Shown piece after piece: positions 7,524-14,992 of a stretch of 55,816 nucleotides of DNA. This DNA is from Bacillota bacterium (GTDB lineage Bacteria > Bacillota > Dethiobacteria > DTU022). Location of the stretch: NCBI GenBank assembly GCA_012797095.1, contig JAAZPS010000055.1, positions 1 to 55,816 on the forward strand. Reading direction: 5' to 3'. The number at the start of each line of letters is the position of its first letter. Position 1 is the stretch's first letter. A program made the position numbers and the translations under genes. Below the pieces are notes generated by a model that saw nothing but the letters and a program-made list of their open reading frames with translations, did no database searches and was not told the origin of the DNA.

Positions 7524-8120
7524 ATGTGGAAAAATGCCCATATGGATATAGAGAATTATCGGAAGCGATTACAGGAGCACCTTGGAGCGGAACTTTACCG
7601 GCATTCTCTGGAGGTGGCGGAGACGGCGGCCGCTCTCGCTGTTCGCTACCGGGGGGACAGGCGCCGGGCCTATCTGGCCGGGCTGCTTCACGACTTTGGA
7701 AAAGGTTACAGCCAGATCGAGCTCGGCCGGATCGCTGGTCAGATGGGGTTATGTCTCGACCGGGTTAGCCTGGAGGAGAAGGGGCTGCTGCATGCCCCGG
7801 TCGGGGCCGCCCTGCTGCAGCGCGAGCTGGGGGTAACCGATGCTGCAGTGCTCAAGGCGGTCGCTGATCATACCACCGGGCGGGCGCGGCTGCCCCTTCT
7901 GGGTAAAATACTGTACCTGGCCGATATGATCGAACCGGGACGGGATTTTGAAGGGGTGGTGCAGCTCCGGGAACTCGCCTTCACCGATCTGGATAAAGCT
8001 CTCCTGGCGGCCGTGGATCGCACCATCCAGGCAGTAATTCAAAGGGGCCGGCTGCTTCATCCCCGCTCAGTGCATTTTCGGAACAGTTTGCTCGGCAGCT
8101 CCAGAAAGAACGGAGGCTGA
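7524..8120 (+). CDS. yqeK: HD-domain hydrolase YqeK (symmetrical Ap4A hydrolase type)
   Basis: A 198-residue HD-superfamily metal phosphohydrolase. Metal-binding motifs in order are RHSLEVAE, LLHDFGKG (the HD pair), LHAPVGA, DHTTG and LADMIEPGRDF. Firmicute YqeK cleaves diadenosine tetraphosphate symmetrically to two ADP. The start at ATG 7524 lacks a clear ribosome site; ATG 7542 (MDIENYRKRL) is equally acceptable. It is placed between nadD and rsfS as in Bacillus, and the LCP gene follows after three bases, indicating translational coupling. Confidence 0.92.
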   Translation: MWKNAHMDIENYRKRLQEHLGAELYRHSLEVAETAAALAVRYRGDRRRAYLAGLLHDFGKGYSQIELGRIAGQMGLCLDRVSLEEKGLLHAPVGAALLQRELGVTDAAVLKAVADHTTGRARLPLLGKILYLADMIEPGRDFEGVVQLRELAFTDLDKALLAAVDRTIQAVIQRGRLLHPRSVHFRNSLLGSSRKNGG

Positions 8121-8123
8121 AGG

Positions 8124-9338
8124 ATGAATTACAGCAGGTCTTACCTGCTGCAGAAGCCGAAGAAGACGGTGCGCCGCAAAAGTAAAAGAGTTGTTGTCCT
8201 GGCAGCGTTGATGCTCCTGATCCTGGCTGTAGTTTTCTCGGCCAATCTTATCTCGACCTTTCGTTCTATTCACAACAGCGCCGATTGGGCCGGGGCTCTG
8301 CGTCTGCAGAAGCGCGGCGACGAGCAGATCTACCTTCTCTACGGGGTTGATTACCGGGGCGCCAGCCCCTATATCGATCGGTTGCTGCTTCTACATCATG
8401 ATCCCGTCAATGCAGCCGTCAGTCTGCTGTACATCCCCGGGAACACCCTGATCGAGACAGAGGATGGTTCCTCGGAACCGCTGGGAAGACTATACCGTCA
8501 TCTGGAGGAACCTGCCTTCATCGAGCTGGTTCAGGAACTGACCGGCATACCGGTGCACCATTATCTCACCCTGGATTATCAGGTGATCGCGGTCCTGGGG
8601 GATTACCTGGGCGGGGTGGAAAATGCGGGGCTGGAGGGCGAAACAGGTGCCGGAATCCAGCCACCGAGGGAGAAAGAGCGGTTAAACGGGTTTGAGCTGT
8701 ACCGCTTTTTTTTAACGGCCGACCATCCGGGGCCGCCCTGGGAACAGCTCTGCCGGCAGCAGCAGATCATGGCGGCACTCTGGAGCAAAATGGAGCGGAA
8801 AAGATTCTGGCAGTGGCCGAAGGTGGTCCGGCTGCTCTCACCGTACCTCGAGACCGATCTTTCCTGGAAAGAACTGACCGCCCTGAAAGAGCAATTTGCC
8901 GGATACAGCTTTGCGGAGATGAAGCAGCTGACCCTCCCGGGGGAAGAAAAGACCATCGGAGGGTATCTCTGCTGGGTTCCCGATGCCGCCGCGATCAGGG
9001 ATATGGCCAATTTGCTCGGTGATGTTTGCCCGGTGAAGTCCTCCGAGGTGCGGGTGGAGGTGCTTAACGGCAGCGGCGTCGAGGGACTCGCTGCCGCTGT
9101 TGCCGCTTTGCTGAAAGAGGAGGGGTTCCAGATCGTCGGAACGGGCAATGCCGATCATTTTAACTATACGGCAACACAGGTGATCGCCCTGGGCGAGGAC
9201 GTGGAGAAGGCCAGAGCAGCGGCTCTCTATATACCGGGCGCTGATCTTTCCATGCTCCACCAGCACGATCCGGAGGCTCGGGTCGATGTGAGGGTAATCG
9301 TCGGCAGCAGCTATGCTGAACATAAAAAAAATCCCTGA
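8124..9338 (+). CDS. LytR-CpsA-Psr-like membrane protein with LytR_C domain, degenerate
   Basis: A 404-residue protein with a basic N-terminus (RRKSKR), one membrane helix at about 24-44 and a large outside part. The LCP core is recognisable (GVDYRGASPYIDRLLLLHHD, SLLYIPGNT, YLGGVENAG, CRQQQIMAAL). Family members move polyprenyl-phosphate-linked glycopolymers onto peptidoglycan. Several charged residues of the usual pattern are altered: the Arg before the Asp in RSDT is replaced (YID), and the second Arg-x-Arg motif is not seen. A LytR_C domain (VRVEVLNGSGVEGLAA) covers about 307-395. Its last 26 bases precede the rsfS start region. Activity is therefore uncertain. Confidence 0.85.
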   Translation: MNYSRSYLLQKPKKTVRRKSKRVVVLAALMLLILAVVFSANLISTFRSIHNSADWAGALRLQKRGDEQIYLLYGVDYRGASPYIDRLLLLHHDPVNAAVSLLYIPGNTLIETEDGSSEPLGRLYRHLEEPAFIELVQELTGIPVHHYLTLDYQVIAVLGDYLGGVENAGLEGETGAGIQPPREKERLNGFELYRFFLTADHPGPPWEQLCRQQQIMAALWSKMERKRFWQWPKVVRLLSPYLETDLSWKELTALKEQFAGYSFAEMKQLTLPGEEKTIGGYLCWVPDAAAIRDMANLLGDVCPVKSSEVRVEVLNGSGVEGLAAAVAALLKEEGFQIVGTGNADHFNYTATQVIALGEDVEKARAAALYIPGADLSMLHQHDPEARVDVRVIVGSSYAEHKKNP

Positions 9339-9360
9339 GCAATCCAAGGAGGTGAACTGC

Positions 9361-9714
9361 TTGTCGGGATCGGCAAGCGGCTCCCGGAAGTTGGCGTTAT
9401 GGGCGGCCGAGCTGGCCGCCGAGAAGATGGCAGAAGATCTGACCCTGCTGGAAATAGGCCGGGTTTCGATCATTGCCGATTACTTTTTGATCGCTACGGG
9501 CGCAACGCGGATCCGGGTGCAGACCATCGGCGATCACCTGATCGAGAGGATTAAAAGAGCAGGTTTTACCCTGCAGCGGATGGAAGGTTACCGCGAAGGA
9601 TGGTGGATCATCCTCGATTTCGGTGATCTGGTGGTGCATCTGTTACAGCCTGAAGCGAGAGAGTTTTACAATCTGGAGCGGCTCTGGAGCAGGGCCCCCC
9701 TGGTCAACCTTTGA
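9361..9714 (+). CDS. rsfS: Ribosomal silencing factor RsfS
   Basis: A 117-residue Iojap/RsfS protein that binds L14 and blocks subunit joining when nutrients are short. Typical elements are AADYF-like IIADYFLIATG and GWWIILDFGDLVVHLL, ending with the FYNLERLW motif. I place the start at TTG 9361 because AAGGAGGTG lies six bases upstream; an ATG further up at 9313 sits inside the LCP gene and has no ribosome site. Position after yqeK is the standard Firmicute order. Confidence 0.95.
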   Translation: MSGSASGSRKLALWAAELAAEKMAEDLTLLEIGRVSIIADYFLIATGATRIRVQTIGDHLIERIKRAGFTLQRMEGYREGWWIILDFGDLVVHLLQPEAREFYNLERLWSRAPLVNL

Positions 9715-9833
9715 CGGAGTTTCGGAAAGGCCGCGGCGCGCTTTTGGACCCTGCCCCGGGGGCAAGCGCTGTTTAAAGGATCGGCCGGAAGGTTCTGCTC
9801 GTGTTACTGTCGCCGCCTTTTTGGGGGATAAGG

Positions 9834-10697
9834 ATGATCGCCGATAAGGCCAAAGAGATGATCAAGCGGGCTGCCCGGCGGGAGACTGCTCCTACCGGTG
9901 TGAGCTGCTGCCTGCTCCCGTTCGGCGATCTTCTTCTGTTGTCCCGCAAACTGAAACTGTCCCGCCGTGATCTGGAGATTGCCGCCCTGGAGGTTGGGGT
10001 AATTCCGGAAAGATACCACCGCCACATCGGCCTGATCGGCATCGCCGGGCAGCTGAAGCTGCTCCGCTCGAGGGTCGGCCTGGCCGGTGCTGGCGGGCTG
10101 GGCGGTTACGCCGTGGAGCTGCTTGCCCGGAGCGGTATCGGCTCCCTGATCGTGATCGACGACGACTGTTTCACCGCGGGGAACCTTAACCGCCAGCTCC
10201 AGGCCTCCGAGAGCACCCTGGGGATGAGCAAGGCTGAAGAGGCAGTCCGGCGGGTGCGGGAGATCAATGGTGCTGTCGAGGCGGCAGCACACCGCTGCCG
10301 CGGCAGCGCTTCAAATTGGCCCCGACTGCTGCGGGGCTGCAATCTGGTGCTGGACTGCCTTGATAATCTGCCTTCACGTTTTGCCCTGGAAGAGGCCTGC
10401 CAGGAGCTGGCGATACCGCTGGTGCACGGCGCTATCGATGGATTCATGGGCCAGGTGGCGGTGATCCGGCCGGGTCAGCCGCTCCTGGCGACGATCTACG
10501 GTCAGCGGGGTGGGCAGCGCACTGATCGCGGCGGGGCTGCGGAGACCCTTTCCTTTACTCCCTCCCTGGTGGCAGCGCAGCAGACTGCTGAAGCGGTGAA
10601 GCTGCTGGCCGGTTTTGATCGAACTGACGAGACCGTTCTTCTGCTGATCGATCTATTTTCCGGCGAAGTGGCCCGGATAGCGTTGACCCCCGGCTGA
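9834..10697 (+). CDS. ThiF/HesA/MoeB-family E1-like adenylyltransferase
   Basis: A 287-residue E1-like protein. The nucleotide-binding loop is GLAGAGGLGGYAVELLARSG, then the acidic IDDDCF and the NLNRQ Arg finger motif. CLDNLPSRF matches the ATP-Mg binding Asp of the family. Members adenylate the C-terminus of a ubiquitin-like protein (ThiS, MoaD) or a small molecule. The paired CxxC zinc motifs of MoeB and ThiF are absent; the expected place reads YGQRGGQRTDRG. About 75 N-terminal residues precede the fold. Start ATG 9834 follows GGGGATAAGG. No ubiquitin-like partner gene is in the window, so the substrate is unknown. Confidence 0.85.
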   Translation: MIADKAKEMIKRAARRETAPTGVSCCLLPFGDLLLLSRKLKLSRRDLEIAALEVGVIPERYHRHIGLIGIAGQLKLLRSRVGLAGAGGLGGYAVELLARSGIGSLIVIDDDCFTAGNLNRQLQASESTLGMSKAEEAVRRVREINGAVEAAAHRCRGSASNWPRLLRGCNLVLDCLDNLPSRFALEEACQELAIPLVHGAIDGFMGQVAVIRPGQPLLATIYGQRGGQRTDRGGAAETLSFTPSLVAAQQTAEAVKLLAGFDRTDETVLLLIDLFSGEVARIALTPG

Positions 10698-10807
10698 ACT
10701 GTCTCCGATCTGCTGAGCGAGCGGCCTCTTTGGCGGCGGCAGCCCCGGGGAAAAGATGCGGAGGCCCGGATGATCCCCTTCCAGGGCCGGTTTTGAGCGG
10801 CGATCAC

Positions 10808-10836
10808 TTGACAAGGCTGCTTGGGGTGCGTATAAT
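10808..10836 (+). promoter_or_regulatory. Sigma-A promoter of the T-box/tRNA-Ala/leuS transcript
   Basis: TTGACA at 10808-10813, a 17-base spacer and TATAAT at 10831-10836, both perfect. Transcription should start near 10843. No other good promoter is visible between here and the tRNA, so leader, tRNA and leuS appear to share it. Confidence 0.9.
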
Positions 10837-11041
10837 CAATCATGAATTCAGGACAGCTTTTAGAAAACCTGGCTTGAAAACGATTCGGTGAAGGGGAGCA
10901 GTAAGCAGCCGAACCGGCACCCTAGAGAGCCTGCGGACGGTGTGAGCCGGCAGGCCGGCGGTTGCGGAACTCGCCCCGGAGAAGCGGCGGTAAACTTTGC
11001 CGGTAGCCGCTGCCGCGCGGCCGCGTTAAAGGCTTGAAGAG

Positions 11042-11141
11042 GGCAGCAATTCATGGGGCTGTAGCGCAGGTGGGAGCGCGCTTCCTTGGCATGGAAGAGG
11101 CCGCGGGTTCGACTCCCGCCAGCTCCACCAAATTGTTCGCC
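11042..11141 (+). other. Helix closing over the tRNA (putative T-box stem III)
   Basis: Bases 11042-11051 (GGCAGCAATT) pair with 11131-11141 (AATTGTTCGCC) through about ten pairs, one of them G-U, with a single bulged C at 11138. The helix ends three bases before the tRNA 5' end and directly at its CCA. The antiterminator starts four bases after the helix, the expected place of stem III. Confidence 0.7.
11055..11130 (+). tRNA. tRNA-Ala (anticodon GGC), CCA encoded
   Basis: A complete 76-base cloverleaf. The acceptor stem 11055-11061/11120-11126 pairs fully and has G3-U70 (11057/11124), the alanine identity pair. D stem GCGC/GCGC, anticodon stem CTTCC/GGAAG with loop TTGGCAT (anticodon 11088-11090), T stem GCGGG/CCCGC with loop TTCGACT, and ACCA at 11127-11130. 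It decodes GCC and, by wobble, GCU. It has no terminator or promoter of its own inside the T-box leader, so it should be excised from the leuS leader transcript by RNase P and 3' processing. Confidence 0.97.
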
Positions 11142-11165
11142 AAAAAGGGTGGTACCGCGGGAAAA

Positions 11166-11191
11166 CCCGCCCCTTGCCGGGCGGGTATTTT
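11166..11191 (+). terminator. T-box-controlled terminator before leuS
   Basis: Stem CCCGCCC (11166-11172) / GGGCGGG (11179-11185), loop CTTGCC, followed by TATTTTTCT. The left arm overlaps the 3' strand of the antiterminator, so the two structures exclude each other. It would also end a tRNA-Ala-only transcript. Confidence 0.92.
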
Positions 11192-11236
11192 TCTGTATTT
11201 CCATCGTTTAACTTGAAATGGGGGGCAGTTATCAAG

Positions 11237-13726
11237 ATGAAGGGTTACAAACCCCAAACCATTGAACCCAAATGGCAGCGGAGGTGGGCTGCGGAGCGCT
11301 CCTATCATGCTCCGGTAGATCCCTCCCGTCAGAAGTACTACGTGCTGGAGATGTTTCCCTATCCCTCGGGAAAACTGCATATGGGCCATATGCGTGTCTA
11401 CTCCATCGGCGATGTCTTGGCCCGATTTTTACGGATGCGCGGCTTCAATGTTGTTCATCCCATGGGCTGGGATGCTTTCGGGCTGCCTGCGGAGAATGCG
11501 GCCATAGAGAACCGGGTCAGCCCCGATCGATGGACGGCGCAGAGCATAGCCCAGATGAAGCAGCAGCAGCAGCGCCTGGGGGTCAGTTACGACTGGGAAA
11601 GGGAAGTGAACACCAGCTCGCCGGATTACTATCGCTGGACCCAATGGCTTTTTCTGCTGCTTTACCGGCGCGGACTGGCTTACCGGAGGAAGGCAGCGGT
11701 CAACTGGTGCCCGTACTGTCAGACCGTCCTGGCGAACGAGCAGGTTGAAGCCGGTCTTTGCTGGCGTTGCGAGAGCGTGGTCGAGCATCAGGAGCGGGAG
11801 CAGTGGTTCTTGCGGATCACCGATTATGCCGATCGCCTGCTGAGCGATCTGGATCTGCTCGAAGACTGGCCCGAACGGGTCAAGGTGATGCAGCGGAACT
11901 GGATCGGGCGCAGCGAGGGCGCCGAGATAGTTTTCCGGATCAAGGATTTCCCCGGGGAAAATCTGCCTGTCTTTACGACCCGCCCCGACACCCTTTTCGG
12001 GGTGACCTATATGGTTATCGCCCCGGAGCATCCCCTGGTTCACCGCCTGGTGGCGGGGACGGAAAAAGAGAAAGAAGTGATGGATTTTGTGGCCCGGGTG
12101 AGGCGGGAAAGCGAAATAGAAAGGACCTCGGAGGACTCACCGAAAATAGGGCTTTTCACCGGCAGGTATGCCCTCAACCCCCTCAGCGGTGCAGCCGTGC
12201 CCATCCTCGTGGGCAACTATGTGATCATGAGCTACGGCACCGGCGCGGTGATGGGGGTGCCGGCGCATGACGAGCGCGACTTTCAGTTTGCCCGTAGCTA
12301 TGATCTTCCGGTCAGGGCGGTGATCCGTCCGCCGGAGGCGGAAAAAGGTGAAGGTGCCCCCGAATTTAACCTGCCCTATACCGGTGAAGGGGTCATGATC
12401 AATTCGGATCAATTCAACGGCCTCCACAGTGCTGACGGGGTCGGACGGATCACCGAAAAATTGCGGGAGCAGGGATGCGGCCAGTTCAAGATCAGCTACC
12501 GCCTGCGCGACTGGCTCATCTCGCGCCAGCGTTACTGGGGGGCGCCGATACCGGTGATCTACTGCGATCGCTGCGGGATCGTGCCGGTACCCGAGGAGGC
12601 CCTGCCGGTGCTCCTTCCCCCGGCGGCGGATCTATCGGGCGACCGCGTACCGCCGCTTTCGCAGTACCGCAGTTTTGTCGAGACCAGCTGTCCGGAATGC
12701 GGGGGGGCGGCCCGGCGCGAGACCGATACCATGGATACATTCATGTGCTCCTCCTGGTATTTCTTGCGCTATACCAGCCCCCGGCTGGAGAGCTTTCCTT
12801 TTGACCGGGAAGCGGCCGATTACTGGATGCCCGTGGATCAGTATATCGGGGGAATCGAGCACGCCGTGCTGCACCTGCTCTATGCGCGTTTCTTTACCAA
12901 GGTGCTTTACGATGCCGGGCTGGTAGGGGTGGAGGAACCGTTCAGCCGCCTTTTGGCCCAGGGGATGGTCTACAAGGACGGGGCCAAGATGTCCAAGTCC
13001 AAGGGCAATGTGGTCTCTCCCGATGAAATTGTTGAACGTTACGGCGCCGATACCGGCCGGCTTTTTATCCTGTTTGCCTCTCCGCCGGAAAAAGATCTTG
13101 ACTGGAACGATCAGGGGGTCGAAGGATGCCACCGTTTCTTGCGAAGGGTCTGGCGTCTGATCGAGGAATGCAGCGAAATCCGGGAGGGTGGCCCCGGCGG
13201 GGTTGCCGGCGGGCTGGGAGAGGCAGAGGTGGAGCTGCAGCGGGTGCTGCACGGGACGATCAGGAAGGTTACCATTGATATCGAGGAGCGTTTCAATTTC
13301 AATACGGCGATCAGCGCGGTGATGGAGCTGGTTAATGCTGTTTACGACTACCGTCGGGAGATCGCCCTGGACAGACAGAGCCGCTCCCTTTTGCAGGAGC
13401 TCTTGAGAACGCTGACCCTGCTGCTGGCGCCCTTTGCGCCTCATCTGGCCGAGGAAGCCTGGCAGACCCTGGGCTGCGGGGGCAGCGTCCATCAGCAGCC
13501 CTGGCCGGACTTCGATCCGGAGGCCCTGGCGGTAGAGGAAGTGGAAGTGGTTATCCAGATCAACGGTAAGGTGCGGGGCCGGATGCAGGTCCCCGCTGGA
13601 GCTGCCGCAGAGAAGCTGCTGCAGCGGGCCCGGGAGCAGCAGCGGATCGGCGAACTGCTGGAAGGTAAACAGGTGCTGCGTCAGATCATCGTTCCCGATA
13701 AGCTGATCAATATCGTGGTCCGGTGA
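11237..13726 (+). CDS. leuS: Leucyl-tRNA synthetase
   Basis: Class I synthetase of 829 residues that charges tRNA-Leu. The HIGH-type signature is HMGH in SGKLHMGHMRVYS and the KMSKS loop is intact in GAKMSKSKGNVVSPDE. A zinc knuckle WCPYC ... GLCWRC lies before the CP1 editing domain, whose Thr-rich loop TTRPDTLFGVTYM is present. The C-terminal anticodon and tail domains are complete (VVIQINGKVRGRM). I start at ATG 11237; codons before it overlap the T-box terminator. Expression should depend on the leucine T-box upstream. Confidence 0.97.
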   Translation: MKGYKPQTIEPKWQRRWAAERSYHAPVDPSRQKYYVLEMFPYPSGKLHMGHMRVYSIGDVLARFLRMRGFNVVHPMGWDAFGLPAENAAIENRVSPDRWTAQSIAQMKQQQQRLGVSYDWEREVNTSSPDYYRWTQWLFLLLYRRGLAYRRKAAVNWCPYCQTVLANEQVEAGLCWRCESVVEHQEREQWFLRITDYADRLLSDLDLLEDWPERVKVMQRNWIGRSEGAEIVFRIKDFPGENLPVFTTRPDTLFGVTYMVIAPEHPLVHRLVAGTEKEKEVMDFVARVRRESEIERTSEDSPKIGLFTGRYALNPLSGAAVPILVGNYVIMSYGTGAVMGVPAHDERDFQFARSYDLPVRAVIRPPEAEKGEGAPEFNLPYTGEGVMINSDQFNGLHSADGVGRITEKLREQGCGQFKISYRLRDWLISRQRYWGAPIPVIYCDRCGIVPVPEEALPVLLPPAADLSGDRVPPLSQYRSFVETSCPECGGAARRETDTMDTFMCSSWYFLRYTSPRLESFPFDREAADYWMPVDQYIGGIEHAVLHLLYARFFTKVLYDAGLVGVEEPFSRLLAQGMVYKDGAKMSKSKGNVVSPDEIVERYGADTGRLFILFASPPEKDLDWNDQGVEGCHRFLRRVWRLIEECSEIREGGPGGVAGGLGEAEVELQRVLHGTIRKVTIDIEERFNFNTAISAVMELVNAVYDYRREIALDRQSRSLLQELLRTLTLLLAPFAPHLAEEAWQTLGCGGSVHQQPWPDFDPEALAVEEVEVVIQINGKVRGRMQVPAGAAAEKLLQRAREQQRIGELLEGKQVLRQIIVPDKLINIVVR

Positions 13727-13759
13727 TGGGATCATTTCCGATCAAAGGAGGACAGTGCA

Positions 13760-14191
13760 ATGAGTTCACGAGAAAACGGTCGCGGTAAGGGCTTGCCGGG
13801 TGAAAAAACAGAGGAAAAGGATAGCGTGCGGATCTCGCCCGATGTTATCGGCATCGTTGCCGGCATAGCCGCCCAGGAGGTTGCCGGCATAGCCGGTATG
13901 AGCGGGGGAATTGTTGACGGAATTGCGCAGAGGCTCGGCCGGAAGGATTTCAGCAAGGGGATCAAGGTGACCCTAGAAAAGGAGACGGTCTCGCTCGATC
14001 TGGCCGTGGTGGTCGATTATGGAGTCAAGATCATGGAGACGGCCAGGGATCTGAAGGAGAAGGTTCGCAGCACCGTGGAGGAGGTTACCGGACTGGCAGT
14101 GGCATCGATCAAGGTCAATGTGGTCGGGATCAATCTGGCCAGGGAGCAGGCCGGAGATTCATCATCGCAGGAAGATAACGACGAGCTATGA
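13760..14191 (+). CDS. Asp23/Gls24-family protein
   Basis: A 143-residue Asp23 (DUF322) protein. Recognisable segments are ISPDVIGIVAGIAAQEVAGIAGM, split here as ISPDVIGIVAGIA and QEVAGIAGM, then VSLDLAVVVDYGVKI and VNVVGINL. The Ser/Asp/Glu-rich tail is typical. In Gram-positive bacteria members line the membrane and are linked to envelope stress; no enzymatic activity is known. The ribosome site AAAGGAGG lies before ATG 13760. An intrinsic terminator follows within 15 bases. Confidence 0.9.
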   Translation: MSSRENGRGKGLPGEKTEEKDSVRISPDVIGIVAGIAAQEVAGIAGMSGGIVDGIAQRLGRKDFSKGIKVTLEKETVSLDLAVVVDYGVKIMETARDLKEKVRSTVEEVTGLAVASIKVNVVGINLAREQAGDSSSQEDNDEL

Positions 14192-14201
14192 TCCGGCGGA
14201 G

Positions 14202-14227
14202 CGCCTTTCATCCGAAAGGCGTTTGTT
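14202..14227 (+). terminator. Intrinsic terminator after the Asp23 gene
   Basis: Stem CGCCTTTC (14202-14209) / GAAAGGCG (14214-14221) with loop ATCC and a short TTTGTT tail. Confidence 0.75.
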
Positions 14228-14365
14228 CCATCCACCCGTAATTTGAATCTGAAACAGGATTCGCACCCGGAATTATACCAGTAGATAGCAGCGATCAGGG
14301 GAATACAGGGGAGGGCGGTAAACGCTCTCCCCGGTGAACCATTCTACTGAAGGGGCTGATTCCGG

Positions 14366-14965
14366 ATGTGGGGTACCTTTACCCTGCGCGAGAAAGTTCT
14401 CCTGTTAATGCTGGTCCTTCTTCTGATCGGCGGCGTTCTCTGGAGGATAGCGCCCTCACTGGTGGCGCCGGCTGGTTCCGATGACCGCTCCGGCAAACTG
14501 GTTGAGGATAACCCTCCGCTCTTCCGGGAAGACAATCCCGAATCTGAACCGGAGATGATCACGGTGCATCTGGTCGGGGCGGTGCAGAACCCCGGGGTCT
14601 ATCAGCTGCCGCTGGGTTCGCGGGTATGCGATCTGGTCGAGGCCGGCGGCGGTCCCTCTGCAGAGGCCGATCTGGAAGCGATCAATCTGGCCCGCCCCCT
14701 TTTTGACGGCGAACAGGTGGCGATCCTTCGGCCCGGTGAGGCTGCCGCAAGCAATCCGGCAGCACCGGGACAAAAGGTCAATATCAACAAAGCATCGCTG
14801 GAAGAGCTGCAAACCCTGCCCTCGATCGGGGCTGTGCGCGCGCAGCGTATTGTGGAGCACCGCGATAAACACGGCCCCTTTAGCGCCATCGAAGAGATCA
14901 TGGATATCAGCGGTATCGGCACCGGTATTTTCAATCAGATCAAGGAGCGGATCACGATCTACTAG
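14366..14965 (+). CDS. comEA: Competence protein ComEA (DNA receptor)
   Basis: A 199-residue membrane-anchored DNA-binding protein. One N-terminal membrane helix lies at about 10-29. An SLBB-type domain follows (VHLVGAVQNPGVYQLPLGSR, about 68-120). Two helix-hairpin-helix motifs are at the end (VNINKASLEELQTLPSIG and DISGIGTGIFNQIKERI). It binds incoming double-stranded DNA outside the membrane and hands it to ComEC. comEC, normally next to it, lies 16.5 kb downstream. The gene has its own start ATG 14366 after GGGGCTGATTCCGG, a weak ribosome site. Confidence 0.93.
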   Translation: MWGTFTLREKVLLLMLVLLLIGGVLWRIAPSLVAPAGSDDRSGKLVEDNPPLFREDNPESEPEMITVHLVGAVQNPGVYQLPLGSRVCDLVEAGGGPSAEADLEAINLARPLFDGEQVAILRPGEAAASNPAAPGQKVNINKASLEELQTLPSIGAVRAQRIVEHRDKHGPFSAIEEIMDISGIGTGIFNQIKERITIY

Positions 14966-14992
14966 TGAGCGGGTTTTCGGATCGGGAGCGGA

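Larger units (their letters stand above)
10843..11191 (+). promoter_or_regulatory. T-box leader riboswitch of leuS (leucine specifier), interrupted by a tRNA gene
   Basis: All hallmarks of a T-box are present. GGGG (10893-10896) pairs with CCCC (10974-10977) below the specifier loop, which carries the conserved AGTA (10900-10903) and, opposite, the specifier CTC at 10970-10972, a leucine codon. The stem I arm GCAGCC/GGTTGC and CCGGC/GCCGG leads to the distal AGAGAGC and GGTGTGAG elements. A stem II hairpin is AGCGGC/GCCGCT (10983-11011). The antiterminator is AAGGG-TGGTACC-GCGGG, then AAAA, CCCGC and CCCTT (11145-11174), with the TGGT bulge for the tRNA CCA end. It competes with the terminator at 11166. 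Uncharged tRNA-Leu should switch leuS on. The tRNA-Ala at 11055-11130 lies between stem II and the antiterminator. Confidence 0.93.

Noticed and set aside
11055..11130. tRNA as a tRNA-like mimic rather than a real tRNA
   Set aside because: All stems, invariant loops, G3-U70 and encoded CCA are intact, so it should be functional.
12632..13735. Long minus-strand open frame inside leuS
   Set aside because: It is a shadow of a GC-rich conserved gene; the protein has no recognisable motif and no ribosome site.
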